From positions 124,001-188,000 of the forward strand of contig NZ_NTGA01000007.1 of the NCBI RefSeq assembly GCF_002289575.1: 64,000 nt of DNA, read 5' to 3'. The first letter of the stretch is position 1; each line of letters starts with the position of its first letter. The notes under the pieces are model-generated. The model made no database searches and had not been told where the DNA came from. It saw nothing but the letters and a program-made list of their open reading frames with translations. Below are positions 1-8,934 of this stretch, piece by piece. The position numbers and the translations under genes are program-made. Source of the stretch: Dietzia natronolimnaea. Lineage in GTDB: Bacteria > Actinomycetota > Actinomycetes > Mycobacteriales > Mycobacteriaceae.

Positions 1-233
1 TCGCGGGCGCACTCCGCTCGAGCTACTCCGGACTGCTCTCGGCAGCGGTGCGCCTCGGCCGGCTGGGTCCCATGCGCGCGCAGCAGCTCGTCTGTGACGA
101 CGCCCCGTGGATCGCGGACCTCGCGCGCACGGCGGAGTGCGCGCCTCTCGCGGCGGTGACCTCGTTCGTGCCGGAGCTGGAGATCGCGGCGATGCGGCAC
201 GAGACCACCTCGGCGCGGTTGTTCAGCACCTAG
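1..233 (+). CDS. ureF: Urease accessory protein UreF, C-terminal fragment
   Basis: The reading frame is open from the left edge and ends at the tag at 231-233, so only about the last 76 residues are present. The tail contains SAAVRLGRLGP, then AQQLV, and ends FVPELEIAAMRHETTSARLF. This is the conserved C-terminal signature of UreF (…LEIASMRHE…RLF). UreF acts with UreD and UreG to load nickel into urease. The rest of the urease operon should lie to the left. No ureG or ureD follows; the next gene is a urea-type binding protein, which fits a urea-use locus. The family call rests on the tail motif alone. Confidence 0.8.
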   Translation, partial: AGALRSSYSGLLSAAVRLGRLGPMRAQQLVCDDAPWIADLARTAECAPLAAVTSFVPELEIAAMRHETTSARLFST

Positions 234-239
234 TCCCCC

Positions 240-281
240 GACCTCCAGACCCCGACCTCCAGACCCTGACCTCCAGACCAC
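240..281. repeat. Three 14-bp tandem repeats
   Basis: The unit gacctccagacc plus two variable bases occurs three times without a gap, at 240-253, 254-267 and 268-281, just after the ureF stop codon. It is non-coding and looks like slippage. I see no known regulatory role. Confidence 0.8.
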
Positions 282-314
282 CCGATCTTCCGGCCCCGGC
301 ACCGCCGAGCCGGA

Positions 315-348
315 CCGCACTGTCACACCATCCGCACTGTCACACCAT
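315..348. repeat. Perfect 17-bp tandem duplication upstream of urtA
   Basis: The sequence ccgcactgtcacaccat is present at 315-331 and again at 332-348 with no mismatch. It ends 15 bases before the urtA start. Its placement near the promoter or leader could make it a doubled operator, but that is inference. Confidence 0.8.
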
Positions 349-363
349 CTGAAAGGCACACCC

Positions 364-1614
364 ATGTCACGACTCAACCGATCATTCGTCACCGCGACCG
401 GAGTCATCACCATCGCCGCGCTCCTGACGGCGTGCGGGAGCAGGACCACCGATGAGGGTGCCAGCGCCGCCGAGTCCTGCGTCGACACCTCCGGCGACAC
501 GATCAAGGTGGGTGCCATCAACTCGATGTCCGGCGCCACCGCCATCAACGAGACCGTCATCGGTGACTCCATCGCCCTCGCGGTGGAGCAGATCAACGCC
601 GACGGCGGCGTGCTCGGGAAACAGCTCGATCTCATCAGGGAGGACGGGGCGTCCGAACCGACGGTCTTCGCCGAGAAGGCCGAGAAGCTCATCGGATCGG
701 ATTGCGTGGCCACGGTCTTCGGCGGGTACACCTCGGCGAGCCGCAAGGCCATGCTCCCGGTCTTCGAGACCAACGACGCGCTGCTCTACTACGGCCAACA
801 GTACGAGGGCCTGGAGTCGTCTCCGAACATCTTCTACACCGGCGCCACCACAAACCAGCAGATCGTGCCGGCCCTGGACTACCTCAAGGAGGAGGGGGTC
901 GAGTCCCTCTACCTCGTCGGCAGCGACTACGTCTTCCCGCACACCGCCAACCGGATCGTCAGGGAGTACGCGGAGGCCAACGGCATCGAGATCCTGGGAG
1001 AGGACTACACCCCTCTCGGGTCCACGGACTTCTCGACCATCATCAACAAGATCCGCACCGCCGACGCCGACGCGGTCTTCAACGTGGTGGTCGGCGATTC
1101 GCTGGTGGCGTTCTTCCGCGAGTTCGCCAACGCCGGCCTCACCAGCGACCAGATGCCGGTCATCTCCATGTGCGTGGGGGAGGAGGAGGTCCGGAGCATC
1201 GGTACACAGAACGTCGAGGGTCACCTGGCGTCCTGGAACTACTATCAGACCATCGACAGCCCGGAGAACACCGAGTTCGTGGAGCAGTTCAAGGAGCGCT
1301 TCGGCGAGACCCGCGTGACCTCCGACCCGATGGAGTCGGCCTACACCGGGGTGTACCTCTGGAAGGCGATGGTCGAGAAGGCCGGCTCCTTCGACGTGGG
1401 TGCCGTGCGGGACGCCGCCGACGGCGTCTCCGTCACCGCTCCGAGCGGAGAGGTGACCGTTGACGGCGAGAACCACCACATCACCAAGACCGCCCGCGTC
1501 GGCGAGATCCGCGGCGACGGCCTGATCTACACGGTGTGGGAGTCCGATGGTGCGATCGAGCCCGACCCGTACCTCGAGTCGTACGACTGGGCCGAGGGCC
1601 TGGCCGGGCAGTAG
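364..1614 (+). CDS. urtA: Urea/amide-type ABC transporter substrate-binding lipoprotein
   Basis: The protein has 416 residues, usual for UrtA/FmdD-type binding proteins. It starts with a basic n-region and a lipobox ending LLTAC, with the lipidated cysteine at residue 24, so it should be anchored outside the membrane. The mature part starts IKVGAINSMSG and has the two-lobe periplasmic binding fold of the Leu/Ile/Val and urea group, including GGYTSASRKAMLPVFE and YYGQQYEG, which are typical of UrtA. A gaaagg ribosome site precedes the ATG. It follows ureF, so urea is the likely ligand. The UrtB, UrtC, UrtD and UrtE subunits are absent downstream, which leaves it an orphan here. A short-chain amide is the alternative ligand. 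Confidence 0.85.
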   Translation: MSRLNRSFVTATGVITIAALLTACGSRTTDEGASAAESCVDTSGDTIKVGAINSMSGATAINETVIGDSIALAVEQINADGGVLGKQLDLIREDGASEPTVFAEKAEKLIGSDCVATVFGGYTSASRKAMLPVFETNDALLYYGQQYEGLESSPNIFYTGATTNQQIVPALDYLKEEGVESLYLVGSDYVFPHTANRIVREYAEANGIEILGEDYTPLGSTDFSTIINKIRTADADAVFNVVVGDSLVAFFREFANAGLTSDQMPVISMCVGEEEVRSIGTQNVEGHLASWNYYQTIDSPENTEFVEQFKERFGETRVTSDPMESAYTGVYLWKAMVEKAGSFDVGAVRDAADGVSVTAPSGEVTVDGENHHITKTARVGEIRGDGLIYTVWESDGAIEPDPYLESYDWAEGLAGQ

Positions 1615-1632
1615 CACCCCGCGAACGCGGAC

Positions 1633-1667
1633 GCGTCCCGCCGACCCGGATCGGGCCGGCGGGACGC
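1633..1667. terminator. Bidirectional hairpin between urtA and the SDR gene
   Basis: An 11-bp perfect stem pairs 1633-1643 (gcgtcccgccg) with 1657-1667. A further 4-bp stem, cccg/cggg, lies inside the loop. It sits between two convergent genes, and no clear T-run follows, as is usual in GC-rich actinobacteria. Confidence 0.7.
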
Positions 1668-1672
1668 CGTCG

Positions 1673-2452
1673 TCAGCGCCGGTGTGCCCGCATCGCGGAG
1701 TGTTGGTCCCTCGGCTTGACCACGATCTGGTCGAGGTTGACGTGCGATGGCCGGCTCGCCACGAATCCCACGATCTCGGCGATGTCGCTCGCGACCATAG
1801 GGGTCAATCCCTCGTAGACGGCGCCGGCCTTGTCGTCGTCGCCATCGAACCGCACGAGCGAGAACTCGGTCTCCACCATGCCGGGCGCGATCTCGGTGAA
1901 CCGCACGGGTTGGCCCAGGTGCTCCCCGCGCAGCGTCCGGTGCAGCACGGCCTGCGCGTGCTTGGCGGTGGTGTAGCCGCTGCCCTTGTCGTAGGACTCC
2001 AGCGCGGCGATCGAGGTGATGGTCACCACCAATCCGTCCCCGCTGGCCACGAGCACCGGCATGAGTCCCCGCACGAGCCGCAGGGTGCCCAGGACGTTGG
2101 TCTCCCACATCCACCGCCACTGCTCCTCGTCGGCGTCCATGACGGTAGTCGTCCCCTTGGCGCCGCCGGCGTTGTTGACCAGTACGTGCAGCCGGGGCAC
2201 GGCCGCGCAGAACGCCTCACACGAGCCCTGGTCGGTCACGTCCAGGGGTATCGCGGTGCCGCCGATCTCGTCGGCGAGTTCCCGCAGCCGGTCGAGCCTA
2301 CGGGCACCCACCACCACGTGGAATCCCCGCCGCGCCAGTTCCCGCGCCGTCGCCTCGCCGATCCCGGAGGAGGCGCCGGTCACCACCGCGACGCGGGTGT
2401 CGGCGGGGAGGGCGGCCAGGTGCTCACGGGCGGCGGAGTGATCGAAGCTCAT
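1673..2452 (-). CDS. SDR-family NAD(P)-dependent oxidoreductase
   Basis: This is a classical short-chain dehydrogenase of 259 residues. It shows the cofactor loop TGASSGIG at residues 25-32, NNAG at 93-96, and the catalytic Ser147, Tyr160 and Lys164 at standard spacing. Tail features resemble the YdfG/serine 3-dehydrogenase subgroup, which oxidises 3-hydroxy acids, but substrate cannot be read from sequence. It is convergent with urtA across a hairpin and is followed upstream by the epoxide-hydrolase-like gene on the same strand, 33 bases away. The two could be co-transcribed. Confidence 0.85.
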   Translation of the reverse strand: MSFDHSAAREHLAALPADTRVAVVTGASSGIGEATARELARRGFHVVVGARRLDRLRELADEIGGTAIPLDVTDQGSCEAFCAAVPRLHVLVNNAGGAKGTTTVMDADEEQWRWMWETNVLGTLRLVRGLMPVLVASGDGLVVTITSIAALESYDKGSGYTTAKHAQAVLHRTLRGEHLGQPVRFTEIAPGMVETEFSLVRFDGDDDKAGAVYEGLTPMVASDIAEIVGFVASRPSHVNLDQIVVKPRDQHSAMRAHRR

Positions 2453-2485
2453 GTCCCCGAGACTAGGTGCTCGACGACGACGAGG

Positions 2486-2935
2486 TCAGCGGCCCCGGCC
2501 GGTGACCATGCCGACGAGTCCACGCACCGCACCGAGGACCATGTCGGACTTGGAGAAGTAGTCCTGCCAGCCGCACACGAGGCCGTCGCGGACCTCGAGG
2601 CGCCCACACACCCAGAAACCGCAGCGGAATCGCCCGATCCCCAGGTAGTCGGTGCGTTCGGTGAGCACGATCGTGGGGGAGCCGGGGGTGGTGGGGTCCG
2701 CGGGGGCGCCCACGGCGAGGTGGTGGATCTCCGCGTCGAAGTCCACGTTGGTGCCCAGGGCCGACAGTGCCTTGATCACGTCGCGCTTGCCCCGGATGGT
2801 GGGGAGCCCGATGTTGGCCCACCACACGTCCTCGGCGAGCAGCTCGGAGGCGGTGGTGACGTCGCCCGAGACGAGGGCGTCGAAGAAGGTGCGGACCACG
2901 ACGTCGGAGTCGAGCTTGGTGGTGGTGGTAGCCAT
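2486..2935 (-). CDS. Limonene-1,2-epoxide hydrolase family protein (NTF2-like fold)
   Basis: The 149-residue length matches limonene-1,2-epoxide hydrolases. The known catalytic set of that family (Rhodococcus Arg99, Asp101, Asp132) appears as Arg94 and Asp96 in TERTDYL and Asp125 in GWQDYF. The water-holding Asn is kept as Asn41, but the paired Tyr is replaced by Trp39. I infer an epoxide hydrolase, possibly acting on a lipid or steroid epoxide as proposed for mycobacterial EphG. A TACCGT box 6 bases before the ATG suggests a leaderless transcript. A non-catalytic NTF2-like protein is the alternative. Confidence 0.75.
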   Translation of the reverse strand: MATTTTKLDSDVVVRTFFDALVSGDVTTASELLAEDVWWANIGLPTIRGKRDVIKALSALGTNVDFDAEIHHLAVGAPADPTTPGSPTIVLTERTDYLGIGRFRCGFWVCGRLEVRDGLVCGWQDYFSKSDMVLGAVRGLVGMVTGRGR

Positions 2936-2941
2936 TGGACC

Positions 2942-2947
2942 ACGGTA
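2942..2947 (-). promoter_or_regulatory. Predicted -10 box, leaderless start of epoxide-hydrolase-like gene
   Basis: On the minus strand TACCGT is followed by six bases and then the ATG at 2935. This spacing puts the transcription start on or next to the start codon. No Shine-Dalgarno sequence is visible. Confidence 0.5.
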
Positions 2948-3018
2948 GCCGCCCCGGCCCGACTTGTGTGTCCCGAACGGCCAGCCTCCGCTCTATGTCA
3001 ACCGGCTCATGCGTGCCC

Positions 3019-3062
3019 CCCGGTGAGCCACGGGGCAGCTCCCGGTGAGCCACGCGGGCCGT
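3019..3062. repeat. 22-bp tandem duplication, partly diverged
   Basis: The core cccggtgagccacg recurs at 3019-3032 and 3041-3054 with a period of 22 bases. It lies in the 176-base gap before the alpha/beta hydrolase. No function is evident. Confidence 0.65.
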
Positions 3063-3111
3063 CGACGATGTCCGGGATCTGGACATCTCCGCCGGATCTG
3101 CGCCTGGCACG

Positions 3112-3993
3112 ATGACTCCCATGAGCCCCTCAACCTCCCCCGCCCCGTCCGCCTCGTCAGGCGTCTCGTCGGCCGTCTCCTCCGACGGCACCGTCCTGGC
3201 CTACCGCGTTCTCGGCGACCCCGCCGCCCGCCCGTTGGTACTGGTCCACGGCTGGGCCCAGTCGAGCGCGAGCTGGGGGCCGGAGCTGCTGGACGCGCTG
3301 GCCACGCGGTTCCGGGTGGTGGCGGTGGACCTGCGCGGGCACGGGCACTCCGGGGTGGCCGAGACGGGGTACGACTCCTCCGAGCAGTGGGCGGACGACC
3401 TCGAGGCGGTGCTCGACGCCGCCGGGATCGCCGGGGCCGGGGACGCCGGCGCCGGGGGCGCGATCCTGCTCGGCTGGTCGTACGGCGGGATCGTGGTCTC
3501 CGACTACCTCGCCTCGCGCGGCGAGGGTCGAATCGCCGGACTGGTGCTGTGCGGAGCGGTCACCGCGGTCTCGCGCTCCGCCGGCGGCGCGGTCGGCCCG
3601 GCCATGATGGCGGTCGCCGACGGAGGGTTCGCCGAGGATCCGGGAACCGCGATCGCCACCCTGGCGGGCTTCGGCACCGCCATGATGCGCTCGGGCGACG
3701 GGGTGAGCCGACAGCGGATCTTCGGTCTCTCCCTGGCCACGCCCCCCGCGGTGCGGCAGAAGCTGCTCACGCGACGGGTGGACCACGACGACACCCTGCG
3801 CGGCCTGACCATCCCCGCGTTGGTGATCCACGGCGAGCACGACGGGGTGGTGCTGCCCTCGGCGGGCCGGGCCAACGCCGAGATGATCCCCGGCGCGCGC
3901 CACGTGGGATTCGCCGAGTCAGCACACGCGCCCTTCCTCGAGGAGACGCCGCGGTTCCTGGCCGAGCTGGACGCCTTCGCCGCCGAACTGTGA
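3112..3993 (+). CDS. Alpha/beta hydrolase
   Basis: The 293-residue protein has the oxyanion motif HGW at 46-48, a nucleophile elbow GWSYGG with Ser123, a C-terminal Asp in IHGEHDGVV and the catalytic His in ESAHAPF. These make a full Ser-Asp-His triad. The fold is that of non-haem peroxidase or ester hydrolases; the substrate is unknown. No signal peptide is present. The start is uncertain: ATG 3121 is an alternative, because a weak CACGAT box ends seven bases before it. The gene precedes mshA on the same strand, with a 114-base gap that includes the mshA promoter. Confidence 0.8.
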   Translation: MTPMSPSTSPAPSASSGVSSAVSSDGTVLAYRVLGDPAARPLVLVHGWAQSSASWGPELLDALATRFRVVAVDLRGHGHSGVAETGYDSSEQWADDLEAVLDAAGIAGAGDAGAGGAILLGWSYGGIVVSDYLASRGEGRIAGLVLCGAVTAVSRSAGGAVGPAMMAVADGGFAEDPGTAIATLAGFGTAMMRSGDGVSRQRIFGLSLATPPAVRQKLLTRRVDHDDTLRGLTIPALVIHGEHDGVVLPSAGRANAEMIPGARHVGFAESAHAPFLEETPRFLAELDAFAAEL

Positions 3994-4107
3994 GCACGGC
4001 CCCGCGACGCTGCCCCTCCTCCGTGGCGGCGGGTCCGCGGTGGGGAGACGGGCGGGCCCTCTCGTGCCGGAGTGCGCCTCGTCGTCGTCGCGGGCACAAT
4101 CGGTGAG

Positions 4108-5418
4108 GTGACCGTCTCCGATCTGCGCACCGGCGCCGAGGCCCCGCTCCCACGGCGTATCGCCGTCCTGTCGTTCCACACCTCGCCCCTGGCCCAGCCG
4201 GGCACGGGTGACGCGGGCGGGCTCAACGTGTATGTGCTGCAGGCCGCTCGTCGGTTGGCCCGCCGGGGAGTGGAGGTCGAGGTCTTCACCCGCGCCACCC
4301 ACTCCTCACAGCCGCCGGTCGAGCAGGCCGGCGACGGCGTTCTGGTGCGCAACATCGTGGCCGGGCCGTTCGAGGGCCTGCGTAAGGAGGACCTGCCCAC
4401 GCAGCTCTGCCCCTTCGTGGCCGGCGTGATGCGGGCGGAGGCCGGACACGCCCCCGGGCACTACGACCTCATCCACTCGCACTACTGGCTGTCCGGACAG
4501 GCCGGGCTGGTGGCCTCCGAGCACTGGGGCGTGCCGCTGGTGCACACCGCGCACACCCTCGCGGAGGTGAAGAACGCGGTCCTGGCCGACGGCGACGTCC
4601 CGGAGCCGGAGTCCCGGCGCATCGGGGAGCAGCAGATCGTCGACTCCGCACACCGGCTCGTGGTCAACACCACCGGCGAGCGCGACGAACTCGTGGGCTA
4701 CTACGACGCCGACCCCGCCCACATCGACGTGGTACCCCCGGGCGCCGACCTCGAGCAGTACACCCCCGGGACGCAGCGCGGCACGGAGCGGGCCCGTCGG
4801 GCGTTGGGGCTCGCGCAGCGATCGGAGGTGATCGCGTTCGTCGGGCGGATCCAGCCGCTCAAGGCCCCCGATGTGATCGTCCGCGCACTCGCCGAGATCG
4901 TGCGGGAACAACCGCAGCGCGACGTGCGCCTGATGGTGGTGGGCGGGCCCAGCGGGTCCGGGTTGGAGCGCCCCCGTTCACTCGTGGACCTGGCCGACGA
5001 GCTGGGCGTGGCCGACCGGGTGAGTTTCCTCGCGCCGCGGCCACCCTCGGAGCTCGTGGACGTGTACCGGGCCGCCGACATCGTGGCCGTGCCGTCGTAC
5101 TCGGAGTCGTTCGGGCTCGTGGCCCTCGAGGCGCAGGCCTGCGGCACACCGGTCGTGGCCGCCGCCGTCGGCGGGCTGCCCACGGCGGTCGACAACGGCC
5201 GCACCGGGATCACCGTGGACGGGCACGACCCGCGCGAGTGGGCGACGACGCTGGTGGGACTGCTCGACGACGACGAGCGCCGCCTGTCCATGTCGCGGGC
5301 CGCCCCGGTCCACGCCTCCATGTTCTCCTGGGATTCCACCGCCGACGGGCTTCTCGCCTCCTACTCGGGCACGATGGCCGCCTACCGGGCCCGGCGAGAG
5401 GCGGCCACCGCCTCCTGA
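4108..5418 (+). CDS. mshA: D-inositol-3-phosphate glycosyltransferase (mycothiol synthesis)
   Basis: MshA transfers GlcNAc from UDP-GlcNAc to 1-L-myo-inositol-1-phosphate, the first step of mycothiol synthesis. The family fingerprints are [20 protein letters not shown] near the N-terminus, [33 protein letters not shown] and [20 protein letters not shown]. Together they give a GT4 fold with a UDP-sugar site. GTG 4108 gives 436 residues and lies seven bases after CACAAT, a probable leaderless promoter; a GTG at 4072 would add 12 residues that match nothing in the family. The YbjN-type gene follows, the same order as Rv0486-Rv0487. Confidence 0.92.
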   Translation: MTVSDLRTGAEAPLPRRIAVLSFHTSPLAQPGTGDAGGLNVYVLQAARRLARRGVEVEVFTRATHSSQPPVEQAGDGVLVRNIVAGPFEGLRKEDLPTQLCPFVAGVMRAEAGHAPGHYDLIHSHYWLSGQAGLVASEHWGVPLVHTAHTLAEVKNAVLADGDVPEPESRRIGEQQIVDSAHRLVVNTTGERDELVGYYDADPAHIDVVPPGADLEQYTPGTQRGTERARRALGLAQRSEVIAFVGRIQPLKAPDVIVRALAEIVREQPQRDVRLMVVGGPSGSGLERPRSLVDLADELGVADRVSFLAPRPPSELVDVYRAADIVAVPSYSESFGLVALEAQACGTPVVAAAVGGLPTAVDNGRTGITVDGHDPREWATTLVGLLDDDERRLSMSRAAPVHASMFSWDSTADGLLASYSGTMAAYRARREAATAS

Positions 5419-5453
5419 CACCCCGGGGCCCCGCCGGTCGGCGCGCCCCGTCT

Positions 5454-5500
5454 GATCAAGCCCCTGTCCGATCAAGACCCGCCCGATCAAGCCCCGCCCC
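5454..5500. repeat. Three tandem copies of a 15-16-bp unit
   Basis: Units starting gatcaag lie at 5454-5469, 5470-5484 and 5485-5500, each followed by a C-rich tail. They occupy the gap between mshA and the YbjN-type gene, so they would fall in a read-through leader. I see no protein-coding sense. Confidence 0.75.
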
Positions 5501-5564
5501 GTCCGAACCTCCCCCCGCGACGAACCGCTCACGAATACAGGGGAGTCGAACCGAAGGAGTCACG

Positions 5565-6155
5565 ATGATCGACCCCACCGAGAACAAGCGCATGGACGAG
5601 GGCAACGGTGCCGACGACAGCGATGCCACGCCGCGCGGTGCCGACGACGTCGACGGCCCGACTCTCGAGTTGATCCGCGACTTCCTGGTGGAGCGCGACA
5701 TCGAGTCGACGTTGGCCGACGGCCGGGTCTTCGTGGTCCAACTGCCGGGGGAGAAGCGCCTCAAGACCGCCTGCCACCTGACGGTGAACCGGGAGAGCGT
5801 GCGGATCGAGGCGTTCGTCTGCCGCAAGCCCGACGAGGACTTCGAGAAGGTCTACAAGTACCTGCTGCGGCGCAACCGGCGCCTGTACCAGGTGGCGTAC
5901 ACGCTGGACAACAACGGTGACATCTACCTGGTGGGCCGGATGCCGCTGGTCGCGGTGACCGAGGAGGAGCTCGACCGCGTGCTGGGCCAGGTGCTCGAGG
6001 CCGCGGATCACGACTTCAACATCCTGCTCGAGACCGGCTTCCACACCTCGATCCGACGCGAGTGGGAGTGGCGCGTCTCGCGCGGTGAGCCGCTGCGCAA
6101 CCTCCACGCGTTCCGTCACCTCACCGAGGACCTGCCCCAGCCGGGCCACGGCTGA
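5565..6155 (+). CDS. YbjN-domain protein, mshA neighbour
   Basis: The protein has 196 residues. The ATG at 5565 has a strong gaaggag site six bases upstream. An acidic N-terminal tail of about 35 residues is followed by a YbjN-type domain, recognisable from RVFVVQLPGEKRLKTAC, VRIEAFVCRKPDEDFEKVYK and the long C-terminal helix region LEAADHDFNILLETGF. The orthologous position in mycobacteria is Rv0487, a conserved protein of unknown function beside mshA. YbjN domains resemble type III secretion chaperones; a chaperone or sensor role is inference. No membrane segment or signal is visible. Confidence 0.8.
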   Translation: MIDPTENKRMDEGNGADDSDATPRGADDVDGPTLELIRDFLVERDIESTLADGRVFVVQLPGEKRLKTACHLTVNRESVRIEAFVCRKPDEDFEKVYKYLLRRNRRLYQVAYTLDNNGDIYLVGRMPLVAVTEEELDRVLGQVLEAADHDFNILLETGFHTSIRREWEWRVSRGEPLRNLHAFRHLTEDLPQPGHG

Positions 6156-6252
6156 CGACCCGCTCGCGCCCCCTCTGCGCCCACCCGTCGAGAAGACAGT
6201 TCCGCCACCTTCTTCTCGGCCGATGCGTGCGGGACGCTCTTTTCGATGGTGT

Positions 6253-6317
6253 GGGCCGCCGCGGGTGCTGACGCCCGGGCTGCTGCACCCGGCGGGGCCG
6301 CCGCGGGTGCCGACGCC
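6253..6317. repeat. 23-bp direct repeat pair, 22 of 23 identical
   Basis: A 23-base sequence starting gggccgccgcggg occurs at 6253-6275 and 6295-6317, 42 bases apart, with a single T/C difference. It lies between the convergent YbjN-type and acyl-CoA ligase genes, where a terminator would be expected. The copies do not form an obvious hairpin with each other. Confidence 0.75.
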
Positions 6318-6328
6318 GGACCGGCGCG

Positions 6329-8032
6329 TCAGATGAGCTCGGCGACCTTCTTGCGCAGGACCTTGCCCATCGGGTTGGTGGGCAGCTCGGCCACCGGCAC
6401 GAACTCGCGCGGGACCTTGTACCCCGCGAGCGAGGCCTTGCAGTGGGCGCGTAGGGCCGGGGCGTCGAGCTCGGCGCCCGGTTCGAGCACGACCGCGGCC
6501 ACCACCTGCTCACCGCCGTCCGCTCCGCGTCGCCCCACCACCGCGCAGTCGGCCACGCCCGGCGCGCGGCGCAGGACCGCCTCGACCTCGGAGGGGTACA
6601 CGTTGAACCCGCCGGTGACGATCATCTCCTTGATGCGGTCCACCACGTGGAGGAAGCCGTCGGGATCCTGGGTCACGACATCGCCGGTGCGCAGCCATCC
6701 GTCGTGGAAGGTCTCGGCGGTGGCCTCGGGGTTGCCCCAGTACCCCGGGAAGACCTGTGGGCCCCTGACCAGCAGCTCACCGGGCTCGCCCGGGGAGGCG
6801 TCGACGGAGGGATCGTCCTTGTGGGAGACGCGGATGTCGGTGTCGGGGAAGGGGATGCCGATGCTGCCGGCCCGCCTCGCCGTCGACATGGGGTTGCCGA
6901 CGGTGATGGGCGAGGTCTCGGTCATCCCGTACCCCTCAACGAGAAGGCCCCCGGTCGCGGCCTCCCACCTGGCGATGAGGTCGGCGGGCAGGCTCATCGC
7001 CCCCGAGAACGAGTGGCGCACTCCCCGCAGCGAGATCCCCCGCCGGTCGGCCTCCTCGAGGATCTTCGAATAGATCGGCGGGACCGCCGGGATGAAGGTC
7101 GGCAGGTCCTTGGCCAGGATGGGCATGATGAGGTCCATGTCGGGCGTGGGGACGAGTTGCAGCCGCGCCCCCTGGGCGATGCCGAACACCACGCACATCG
7201 TCACCCCGTACGCGTGGAACATCGGCAGTGAGGCCAGGAACCGCTCCCTGCCCGGCTCGAGCTCGGGCACCCAGGCCTTGCCCATCGCGGCGTTGGCCAC
7301 CAGGTTGGCGTGCGAGAGGGTGGCCCCCTTGGGGGTGCCGGTGGTGCCAGAGGTGTAGAGGATCAGCGCCGGGTCCTCCGCGCTTGGCCGCGGATAAGAG
7401 AAGTCCAGCTCCGGACCGGTCTCCAGATCGCGCCAGTCCAGGGTCCCGGGGGCGGGGACCGACAGCTTCGCCCGCGAGGCGCGCAGCGAGGGGACCGGCA
7501 GGTACTTGAGGGCCAGGCGCTTGGCCGCGGGGAGCTCGTCTAGCAGGTCGACGGCGATGACGTGCTCAAGGGCCGTTCCCGGGCGGTCGGCCAGGTCACG
7601 CACCATGCCGGCGACGACGTTCCAGGTCACCGCCACCTTGGCGCCGTGATCGGCGAACGGACCCTCGAGTTCGTCGGCGGTGTAGAGCGGATTGTGCTCC
7701 ACGACGATCGCGCCGATCCGCAGCGCGGCGTAGAACACCACGATCCCCTGCGGACAGTTCGGCAGCAGCACCGCGACCCGGTCCCCGCGACCCACCCCGA
7801 GGCGGCGCAGTCCCTCGGCGGCGCGGCGGACCCGGCTGGCGATCTCGGAGTAGGAGGTCAGGCGGCCGAAGAACTCGGTCGCCGGTCGCTCAGAGTAGGC
7901 CCGTACGGCGTCGTCGAACTGATCGACCAGCGTGGTGGTGCCGTACTCGAGGTCGTGCGCGGTGCCCGGGGTGTAGTGGGCGGTCCACGGACGGTCGGGT
8001 CGATCGGGGGTGTTGCCGGCGTCTGTGGTCAT
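6329..8032 (-). CDS. Long-chain fatty-acid--CoA ligase (FadD type)
   Basis: The enzyme has 567 residues and all ANL motifs: the ATP loop [10 protein letters not shown] at 227-236, YGMTETSP at 368-375, GWLRTGD at 445-451, and the hinge [22 protein letters not shown]-terminal catalytic lysine lies in NPMGKVLRK. It activates a carboxylic acid to its CoA ester by way of an acyl-AMP. Length and motifs suit medium- to long-chain fatty acids. It is divergent from gpmA; a TACGGT box sits six bases from its ATG, giving a leaderless start. It has no partner genes in the same operon. Confidence 0.88.
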   Translation of the reverse strand: MTTDAGNTPDRPDRPWTAHYTPGTAHDLEYGTTTLVDQFDDAVRAYSERPATEFFGRLTSYSEIASRVRRAAEGLRRLGVGRGDRVAVLLPNCPQGIVVFYAALRIGAIVVEHNPLYTADELEGPFADHGAKVAVTWNVVAGMVRDLADRPGTALEHVIAVDLLDELPAAKRLALKYLPVPSLRASRAKLSVPAPGTLDWRDLETGPELDFSYPRPSAEDPALILYTSGTTGTPKGATLSHANLVANAAMGKAWVPELEPGRERFLASLPMFHAYGVTMCVVFGIAQGARLQLVPTPDMDLIMPILAKDLPTFIPAVPPIYSKILEEADRRGISLRGVRHSFSGAMSLPADLIARWEAATGGLLVEGYGMTETSPITVGNPMSTARRAGSIGIPFPDTDIRVSHKDDPSVDASPGEPGELLVRGPQVFPGYWGNPEATAETFHDGWLRTGDVVTQDPDGFLHVVDRIKEMIVTGGFNVYPSEVEAVLRRAPGVADCAVVGRRGADGGEQVVAAVVLEPGAELDAPALRAHCKASLAGYKVPREFVPVAELPTNPMGKVLRKKVAELI

Positions 8033-8038
8033 GTCTGC

Positions 8039-8067
8039 ACCGTAGTCCTTACGCGTCGGGTCATAAT
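8039..8067. promoter_or_regulatory. Divergent leaderless promoters for the acyl-CoA ligase and gpmA
   Basis: On the minus strand TACGGT (8044-8039) ends six bases before the ATG at 8032. On the plus strand CATAAT (8062-8067) ends six bases before the gpmA ATG at 8074. The whole intergenic gap is 41 bases, so the two -35 regions must overlap. Confidence 0.6.
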
Positions 8068-8073
8068 GGCCGC

Positions 8074-8823
8074 ATGGCTTACGGAACTCTCGTCCTGCTG
8101 CGTCACGGTCAGTCCACGTGGAACGCCTCCAACCAGTTCACCGGATGGGTCGATGTGGACCTCACCGACCTCGGACGCGAGGAGGCGGTCCGCGGTGGCA
8201 GGCTCCTCGCCGAGGAGGGCATCCTGCCAGACGTCCTGTTCACGTCCCTGCTGCGCCGGGCCATCACGACGGCCAACATCGCGCTCGACGCCTGCGACCG
8301 GCACTGGATCCCGGTGGTGCGGCACTGGAAGCTCAACGAGCGTCACTACGGCAAGCTCCAGGGCCTCAACAAGGCGGAGATCAAGGACGAGTACGGGGAC
8401 GAGCAGTTCATGCTGTGGCGTCGCAGCTACGACACGCCGCCGCCGGCGATCGACCCGGACAACGAATACTCGCAGTCGGCGGATCCCCGCTACGCGGACC
8501 TGCCGGAGGTGCCGCTGACGGAGTGCCTCAAGGACGTGGTGGACCGCTTCATCCCCTACTACGCGGCCGAGATCGCGCCACAGCTCGCCGAGGGCAAGAC
8601 GGTCATGGTGGCCGCCCACGGGAACTCGTTGCGTGCGCTGGTCAAGCACCTCGACGGCATCTCCGACGAGGACATCGCGGGCCTGAACATCCCCACCGGC
8701 ATCCCGCTCGTCTACCGCTTCGACGACTCCGGTCTGGTCTCCAACCCGGGCGGCACCTATCTCGACCCGGAGGCCGCGGCCGCGGGAGCCGCCGCAGTCG
8801 CCAGCCAGGGCGCCCAGAAGTAG
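8074..8823 (+). CDS. gpmA: 2,3-bisphosphoglycerate-dependent phosphoglycerate mutase
   Basis: This glycolytic enzyme interconverts 3- and 2-phosphoglycerate. It has 249 residues, the normal size. [18 protein letters not shown] gives the phosphohistidine at His11. [14 protein letters not shown] is a mutase-specific segment, and the second catalytic histidine lies in [14 protein letters not shown]. The Ala-rich tail of about 20 residues is typical of actinobacterial versions. It stands before senX3, as Rv0489 stands before Rv0490, and ends in a strong terminator hairpin. Confidence 0.95.
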   Translation: MAYGTLVLLRHGQSTWNASNQFTGWVDVDLTDLGREEAVRGGRLLAEEGILPDVLFTSLLRRAITTANIALDACDRHWIPVVRHWKLNERHYGKLQGLNKAEIKDEYGDEQFMLWRRSYDTPPPAIDPDNEYSQSADPRYADLPEVPLTECLKDVVDRFIPYYAAEIAPQLAEGKTVMVAAHGNSLRALVKHLDGISDEDIAGLNIPTGIPLVYRFDDSGLVSNPGGTYLDPEAAAAGAAAVASQGAQK

Positions 8824-8845
8824 GTGACGCTCCGGTGAACTCACG

Positions 8846-8894
8846 GAGAACCCCCGTCCACCTGCGGACTTCCCGCGGATGGACGGGGGTTCTC
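8846..8894 (+). terminator. Strong 15-bp hairpin after gpmA
   Basis: The arms gagaacccccgtcca (8846-8860) and 8880-8894 are perfectly complementary, with a 19-base loop. T-rich bases (tgttgt) follow. It lies directly before the senX3 promoter and so should insulate the two units. Confidence 0.85.
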
Positions 8895-8921
8895 TGTTGT
8901 GGTCGTCGGTTCGCCGCACCG

Positions 8922-8927
8922 TAGTAT
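8922..8927 (+). promoter_or_regulatory. Predicted -10 box of senX3, leaderless
   Basis: TAGTAT ends seven bases before GTG 8935. This spacing decides the start codon: the upstream GTG at 8899 would lie before the promoter. Confidence 0.6.
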
Positions 8928-8934
8928 CTGGCAC

